A DNA stretch of 64,000 bases, taken from Stenopsyche tienmushanensis. Lineage: Eukaryota > Arthropoda > Insecta > Trichoptera > Stenopsychidae. A program made the position numbers and the translations under genes. Location of the stretch: the NCBI GenBank assembly GCA_008973525.1, contig WACJ01000101.1:930001-994000 (forward strand), written 5' to 3'. Below, piece by piece: positions 58,251-64,000 of the stretch. Every line of letters starts with the position of its first letter. The first letter of the stretch is position 1. The notes under the pieces were generated by a model, which saw only the letters and a list, made by a program, of their open reading frames with translations, had not been told where the DNA came from and did not search any database.

Positions 58251-59556
58251 CATAAAAATATTTTAAAGAATAAAAATAGTTTTTTCATCAGAATCTAAGC
58301 AATTCATTCGTAAATCAATATAAAAAAACCAATTAATCGCAGATGAATTCATCGTATCAATCATTCAACAACACGAAATCATTTTCGAAATTAGCAAATT
58401 TAGCAAATTCCATCGATCAAAGTCATATTGTTGATAATAAGCGCAGTGTAGTATATTTAACAATAATGCTAATATTTTGTAGCTCGATATTATAGAAATG
58501 ATTGATGAATATAAACGCAAGCTTTTCATATGGAACTCCATTATTTATCATTGTCATTGGATTAATTTTGATATGGAATAAACGTAAAATTCGTTAAGAA
58601 TCAATTGATTTTATATTCGCCGATTATTCCATTGCTTTCCATGTATTATCACATGATAAACACTTAAGAATGGGTGAAAGATGCGCGAAAAATATCATCA
58701 ATCTTGAGTGGATCGCCTATGGATGATCAGTCAATACAAAGACTAAGCTCATTCGAGATAAATGGGAATGAATAGTTTTCGAGAATGGATCCAACGATAA
58801 ATAAATACTATGTAAAGTGGTATTTCTAATATCCTGATCTTCATTTATTACACGTATGATATATTGTGGGTAACCGGCTTATGAAGACTGCTTATTCCAC
58901 CGATTATTGAATAAATGAAGAAACACAAACATTCTTTCATGTGAGTATTATCACTCCTCTAGTGTATTGCAGTGGTTCAAAATATGCGACCTGCGAACCA
59001 AATTAAGACATTTTTATTAAATTTAGTATAAAATAAGAGATTAGTTAGGAGATCTTAAAATATGATCTTATATCTTTAAGTATACTAAGCACAAAGGTTA
59101 CAAATAAAAAGCAAACTATTTGCTTATTAACCCTTTTAATATTGGATTGTAATATATTAACGTAGGCAACCTTTGAAAATAGTGCCAATGACGATATATC
59201 GTTGTGTATGTGATGGCGTGATAATGCTTGCGTTGTAAGAAAACTGCCTTAAAATAAATTTATAGAACGTTTCATAAAACCTTTGTTTAACTTTTAAGTG
59301 CCAGTGAATTTAGAAATACAGCCAACCTTTCTATAGCGTCGAGATAAGGACTACGCTATAGACAAAAATATCTACAAAAATCTATTACTTTGAGAATACG
59401 TATGATACTTGGATATATAGTTGAGAGCCTCTGTTTTAATCTTGCTGCTTGTTGTTTATAGATATTATGATGTCGATGATAATGCTGCCATCCTTAGCAT
59501 TCTTCCCGTTTTTCCTGCACGACTTATTCGTTATTGATTCTTGGAAAGTATATATA
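58251..59556. other. No gene recognised
   Basis: AT-rich. CAGTGGTTCAAAATATG at 58971 resembles a hAT-type tip without a partner. TTAACCCTTTTAATATTGG at 59137 resembles a piggyBac-like tip. Confidence 0.4.
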
Positions 59557-60190
59557 CGGTGAGTCTCAAAAGATATGGGACACATGTATAATTTTGATGA
59601 GATCGATGAAATTATCTTTGTGATTGGGTTTTATTTATTTTTACGCATAATAAAATCACAATTTAATCAATGTAGCAATACCTAATTTAGCCTAAATGCG
59701 AAGAGTTACTAAATTCTACTCGCAAAAATCTATGATCATATAATAAGGCGTTCTACTGTTATTGCGATGGTATTGTGTCGATGGGGTCGTCCATGATTAT
59801 GAAAATGACTTAATAATCGGATTACTTTAAGAAAAATCTAGAAAAAGTGAATAAAATATAATCACAGAGTCAAATTTCGGGCAAAGGAATAGATGATAAA
59901 CCAGTCCAATTAAATTTAAGTCCAAAAACAATAGCAAAAATTTCAGAAAGGCTGGTAAATACTGCGAAATTGTCAGAATCGATGATAGCAGTTGATTTTG
60001 ATGAAAAAATATGAAAACAATAATTCAGCCATTGGGTCAAGGTATCATTCATAGCTTTAAAAGTTACGACATCAAAATATCATTACAATGGATACATAAA
60101 AGTGAATTGATGTAAATTGGTTTCATGGAACAATTTTAGCATAAAAAATCTAAAACCAATCATAATTCCTCTTAAAGAGCAAGAGATTCT

Positions 60191-60540
60191 TTGTTTCACA
60201 CTCATTTTACAATGGATGAATTCGTCAATAAGCAAAATTGTAATATCTGGGTCGATGAAAATCCTTGTCAGGAAAAATGTCCACGCCTAAAAAAAGTAAC
60301 TGTTTGGTGTTCATTTTGGACAAATGGAATAATTGGGCCATTTTTCTTTGAATATGTTGTTACTTTGAATGCTGAGTGATCTTTTATGGCCACAATTAAA
60401 TCATATGAATGTGTCTGATGTCTATTTTCAGTAAGATGGCGCTACATGTCATAAAAATCGAGAAAACATTAGGTGTCATATTTGGATGAATATTTTTTAG
60501 AACCATTGCGAGCCGTTTTCGCAATTTAGATGACTTTTTA
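60191..60540 (+). pseudogene. Tc1-like transposase central region (FQQDGATCH type)
   Basis: The frame reads FTMDEFVNKQNCNIWVDENP, then RLKKVTVWCSFWTNGIIGPF and a VTLNAE end with stop at 60379. In a continuing frame WPQLNHMNVSDVYFQ, a stop, DGATCHKNRENIRCHIW follow (60388-60490). These are the VNKQNxRIW, xVTVWCGFWxxGIIGPYFFE and FQQDGATCH blocks of an insect Tc1/mariner-superfamily transposase. The usual FSDEAHF with the first catalytic Asp is degraded, and a stop replaces one Q of FQQDG. The upstream DNA-binding part (59880-60180) is too decayed to read. Confidence 0.82.
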
Positions 60541-60549
60541 AAACAAAGT

Positions 60550-61260
60550 TTGGATTCATTCAATTTTACCGCAAGGAAGCATATTGGGACTTCATCTTTT
60601 CAACATCTTTCTCCGTGATATTCCCGTTCTTTCCGGTCCCGGTCTCGCTCTATATGCAGATGATATTGCCTATTTTAACATTTCGCGTAGTGCATTAAAA
60701 AAAAGTAGAACATTAAAAACTACCCCAAGGTTCTTCAATAAATGAAAACTGAAGATCAATGGAAATAAATCTGAATCTATCATGTTTTCTGTCAAAAGAA
60801 GCCGACTTACACCCTTCACAGTTGATGTGGGCTCCTTCAGAGTTACCTCCTAAAGCTCGGTTAAATATCTCAGAGTGATTCTTGACTCATAACCTAAATT
60901 GAAAGCTTACCTGTCCTCGGCAAAGATGCGAAGAATAGCGGCACTAGGGGCTCTTAACACAATATTCCGTCGAAAGAGTGCACTTTCATGCACCAATAAA
61001 CTTTTGCACAATAAAAGCCTGAATCTTTCGATGTTGGCTTGCACCGCACCAGTCTGGAGTAATGCGGCGAATACCAATCTTATACAGCTTCAATTAGTTC
61101 AAAACAAGGCACTTAAATCGCCTACAACATACTTCCATTCAATAATCTAAAAAGACTTCACCGAAACATCAAGCTTCTCCCTATTGCCGACGTATGTTAC
61201 AATCTAACAAAAAAACTTTATACAATTCTCCTAAACCATCCAAATCCACTAATTGCTTGC
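60550..61260 (+). pseudogene. Jockey-like non-LTR reverse transcriptase fragment
   Basis: Plus strand reads PQGSILGLHLFNIFLRDIPV, then LALYADDIAYF with the catalytic YADD intact (about 60648-60672). It continues KINGNKSESIMFSVKR, a YLRVILDS block, and after 60899 the thumb-type sequence AAANTN-like QL..N in PVWSNAANTNLIQLQLVQNK. It ends with KLLPIADV and a HPNPLI motif near 61240. This is the order in Jockey-clade LINEs (LPQGSVLGP, YADDTA, NxxKTE, YLGVxLD, PVWxxAAxTN, LQxxQNKxLR). Several stops break it, and the endonuclease and N-terminal RT are absent, as in a 5'-truncated LINE insertion. Confidence 0.87.
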
Positions 61261-61289
61261 TAGTCTTGGTAACTACACAAAAAGTAAAA

Positions 61290-61500
61290 AAATGCCCAAA
61301 CATGGTAGGCATTTCAAAAAATATTATACATTGTATATTGAATAAAAATTTGCACACGAGAAAGCTGTGCGCAAGATGGGTACCGCGTTTGCTCACAATA
61401 AAAAAAAACGTTTCAATCGAACGTTTGGCGATGTTTCACAGCAATAAAGTCGAGTTTTTGTGTCGATATATAACCATGGATGAACGTCTCGTTTCTTTCA
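61290..61500 (+). pseudogene. mariner transposase fragment in the Tc1-like element
   Basis: Plus frame MVGISKNIIHCILNKNLHTR, KLCARWVPRLLTIKK, then SIERLAMFHSNKVEFLCRYI and TMDE with the first catalytic Asp at about 61480. This segment is the HTH-linker to first-Asp region of mariner. It shares the RRxDVSIxxLA signature with 6785, 12050 and 54495. The remainder of the catalytic domain is missing. Part of the same sequence was visible on the minus strand as a shadow frame (61181-61396). Confidence 0.82.
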
Positions 61501-61648
61501 GACTATGTATCGTATTGTTTAGACCAATTTGCCATACTGTGCCTTTATAAGTTTCATTTAAAAACATTAAACGAATATCATTCAATAGGACTATTTGATC
61601 CATCATATCAAAATTAAACATGTGTTCCTTGACTTTTGAGACTCACCG

Positions 61649-62831
61649 TACATGCCTGTTTCTTAAGCTTGATGAAATATTCGTAAGACACTTCCTGTTT
61701 GACATTGAGATGCTTAATAAATTATGCATGTCATCCGACTCCATATTTTTTGCCTAATTTAAATCTGAAAAAACATAATTCAAGAGAGAAGGTCGGATTG
61801 TAGATATTTTTTCTCGGAGATTAAACAGGCGACAATGCCCAATAGGGCATTAAGCAAAGCTGTTCGAAACGAAACGACAGATACCAAAGAGAGCGGTAAT
61901 AATTTGTCTATTATTTTAAGAATTTTTTTTGTTGGACGAAAACGCCGCCTCGCATGAGATTGTGAACTTCCAAAAAAGTTCGCGCCACTAACCAATTCGC
62001 TACGGTCATAAATTATTTGCAAAAGCCGAAAAAGAAATACGCGATTTTCTTAATAGAAGTAGCCAAGCAGAACGTATTTAGGTTTTGCCAGATTTATCAG
62101 AAAAAGCCCGGAGTCCAATTTTGCAAAATGCTTAACAAATGAAAAAAGCACACAGTGCCAATAAATGTCGGGGAATTACCTCTGGGAGAATATGCGGCGG
62201 TGCGGAACTGTGATGCCATCAAATTGATGTTGAGCGAGGACACGTGGAAAATGCCGAAAGGAACTTGGAAGAAGTGCCTTGATTGATTTTCTCAATGGAC
62301 AGCTGGAGTTGAGGAATTTTTGAACTTGCCCCTGAAAATCCTCAAATCAAATACGCACGCAAGGGACGTCCAGCAAAGTACAAGTCACGAATAGTTCAAA
62401 CTCCATATAAAGAATGGATATATATACCAAATTTTTAATCAAAAACGATTTTGACCTAACAGTAAGAGAGGCAGCTACATTATTTATCTAATTATTCATA
62501 TAACACAAACCTGATTTTTTCTCATTTCGTTGTTTTGATATTGTAAACGGAATAAAACGGCAGTCTACTACAACGATATTGTTGTCGACATTTATGACAA
62601 TTTTTAAGACATGTTAATACATATAAAAATGAATATCTTATACCTACTTCTAATTCTAAAATTCAGTTTTAGAATATTTATATTAATGTCTGCAAGGTCG
62701 AAAGCTTGGTAATGCTGCTTTCCGTACTATACAGAAAATTGATGCTCGCTCATCACTAGAACTACCAACGTATTGGAACCAGACGGCGATTGAGATCTAT
62801 GGCATGTATGATTTACATGATGGGATATAAC
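61649..62831. other. No gene recognised
   Basis: Mixed composition. 61780-62022 (minus) has an open frame without motifs. 62130-62400 reads partly as coding-like (KYARKGRPAKYKSRIVQTPY) but without a recognisable family. Confidence 0.35.
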
Positions 62832-63831
62832 TAGGGAATCCAATCCCGGGATCTCGGATAGTTTTAGGTACTTAAGAATCCCAGGATTAGAAAACGTAAT
62901 CCCGAAAATCCCGGGATTGTAATTTTTATCTAACAGAAATCGTACACCTCACCAACACGATGAAGGCTACTAAATCGAGACTTTCCCGACGAAATCTGGA
63001 CGCTTGGAAACAGTGGCGTAATTACTAATTGGCGAACTTAGGCGACGCATAGGAGCAGTGACTGTCTAATCTATGTATACATATATAGCGTACATGTATG
63101 TTTTTCAAATTGTTATAGTAACCTTTCCCTACCGGTGATGTATTTACTACACCTCGACGAATAATGGGAATATCGATATGAAATATAATAGATACGGGGT
63201 TCAGAATTTTTGTATTCCTCCGTAATATAATTACAAATCACATCAAAGTATTATAGTATATAAGTATTTATTTGCAGCGACGGAAATAAATAATTTGTCG
63301 GGAAATCGGGAATTTTGCGATTTTTAGTCCGTGTCTCAGCAGAAAAGAATTTTATCAGTCACATTGATGGTGTTATACGAAAATGAGGGCTCACGCGATC
63401 ATCAACTCGAACTAGCATTTAAATATCTGATGACGATACCTCCAACGAGTGTGGAAGCTGAGCGTGCATTTTCAGCAGCAAGTTTTCTGACTTCCAAAAT
63501 CAGATCCAGACTAAATGACGAAACACTAATGTTTAATATTAATGTTATTTCGGGCATATTTTCAAAATAATATTTGATTTTCTTAGTGTCTTATTTATCT
63601 ATTTTTGAATTGTATTTTTATCTTTTCTTAAATAAATAAAATTCCTTGGCCTTTGAGTGATTTTTTATGTTGAACAAATGGACTTATTAGTAATTTTTGA
63701 TCAAATTCATCAATGTAATTTCTTAAAATATTGAAAATCCCAATCCCGGGATCCCGGGACTGGTCTCGGGGTTGTCTAATGAAATTCTGAAATCTCGGGA
63801 TTGAAATTTTGGCTCGGGATTGGATTCCCTA
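62832..63831 (+). mobile_element. hAT element copy B, deletion derivative with both ends
   Basis: Left end TAGGGAATCCAATCCCGGGA and right end GCTCGGGATTGGATTCCCTA are inverted repeats. GATATAAC (62824-62831) and GATTTAAC (63832-63839) flank it, a 7/8 match consistent with an aged 8-bp target duplication. Additional CCCGGGATT-type repeats occur at 62885-62925 and 63741-63820. Only the last part of a transposase (63331-63570) is retained. Copy A at 1-742 is inverted relative to it. Confidence 0.9.
63331..63570 (+). pseudogene. hAT transposase C-terminal (dimerisation) fragment, copy B
   Basis: The 79-residue frame ends in FKYLMTIPPTSVEAERAFSA, ASFLTSKIRSRL and NDETLMFNINV. This matches the hAT dimerisation domain and differs from copy A (48-326) by a few substitutions, plus a different reading at the end (GIFSK stop). 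The upstream DNA of this element does not encode the rest of the transposase. It may be a 3' exon retained in an internally deleted copy. Confidence 0.87.
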
Positions 63832-63849
63832 GATTTAACATACAGTGTT

Positions 63850-63900
63850 TGTGTTATTCATTCTTAAAATAAGATTGTTTCCCTGCTACACCATTATGTA
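63850..63900. repeat. TACAGGATG-family MITE, right-end remnant
   Basis: TTATTCATTCTTAAAATAAG and TTTCCCTGCTACACC match 10830-10873 imperfectly; the left end is not visible, perhaps replaced by the hAT copy that ends at 63831. Confidence 0.5.
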
Positions 63901-64000
63901 CATTGATGAGTCGTATTTTGAAGAGTACATTGAAAAATAAGCTCGTATTGATAAAATAATAAATATTTTATATTTAGACTAAAATATTTAATTAATTATA

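Larger units (their letters stand above)
59557..61648 (+). mobile_element. Tc1/mariner-superfamily element with nested LINE and mariner fragments
   Basis: Left end CGGTGAGTCTCAAAAG (59557-59572) and the exact inverse at 61633-61648, both next to TA (59555-59556 and 61649-61650). Similarity of the ends extends over about 38 bp (ACACATG and AATTT shared). The first 980 bp carry a Tc1-like transposase relic in plus orientation; then foreign sequence: a Jockey-like RT fragment (60550-61260) and a mariner fragment (61290-61500). The 3' transposase part is absent. The TA duplication and both ends being present show that the later events occurred within this element. Confidence 0.87.

Noticed and set aside
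1..64000. CRISPR array or prokaryotic operon
   Set aside because: No regularly spaced repeats, ribosome binding sites or compact gene clusters; the element types are eukaryotic.

Overview
This is eukaryotic nuclear DNA, very probably from an insect. It is AT-rich, has no operons or ribosome binding sites, has only short frames, and carries decayed mariner, Tc1-like, hAT, piggyBac-like, Helitron, Penelope-like and Jockey-like transposable elements plus a tRNA-derived SINE. I found no complete host protein-coding gene. The window reads as an intergenic region or a very large intron filled with old transposons. No species is assigned.

Layout. 1-742 is a hAT element (minus strand, cut by the window edge); a close relative lies in opposite orientation at 62832-63831 with both ends and an 8-bp target duplication. 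2.0-9.6 kb holds Tc1-like and mariner remnants, a nested pair (an 8-bp-duplication hAT-type MITE, 3894-4669, inside a TTAA-ended element, 3681-5379) and a Penelope-like reverse transcriptase fragment (9064-9580). 10-21 kb has a 207-bp MITE, SINE copies, two neighbouring ZBED-type hAT transposase relics (14.08-15.87 kb) and more Tc1/mariner debris. 21.4-34 kb is dominated by solo or partial LTR-like repeats, a piggyBac-like TTAA family (22988-23719 and 29290-29843) and its relatives. 39761-43646 is a decayed Helitron with intact-looking ends, whose first 944 bp are present twice in direct tandem. 43.6-55.5 kb is mostly unassigned, with a hAT MITE nested in a piggyBac-like end (49431-49745). 55590-57315 is a hAT-type element that has received a SINE and a piggyBac-like MITE. 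59557-61648 is a Tc1/mariner-superfamily element containing a Jockey-like LINE fragment and a mariner fragment.

The transposase and reverse transcriptase fragments all show stops, frameshifts or missing catalytic parts, so nothing here appears to be an autonomous mobile element. The firmest results are insertion boundaries: four hAT-type insertions have 8-bp flanking duplications (three exact, one 7/8), two 207-211 bp MITEs of one family have matching ends, and two piggyBac-like MITE copies are bounded by TTAA. Three short stretches (11626-11820 minus, 27817-28060 plus, 44701-44783 plus) look somewhat like host exons, but none is proven. I did not find evidence for a new biological system; the most unusual structures are the tandem Helitron 5' end, the foldback piggyBac-like family and the nested insertions.
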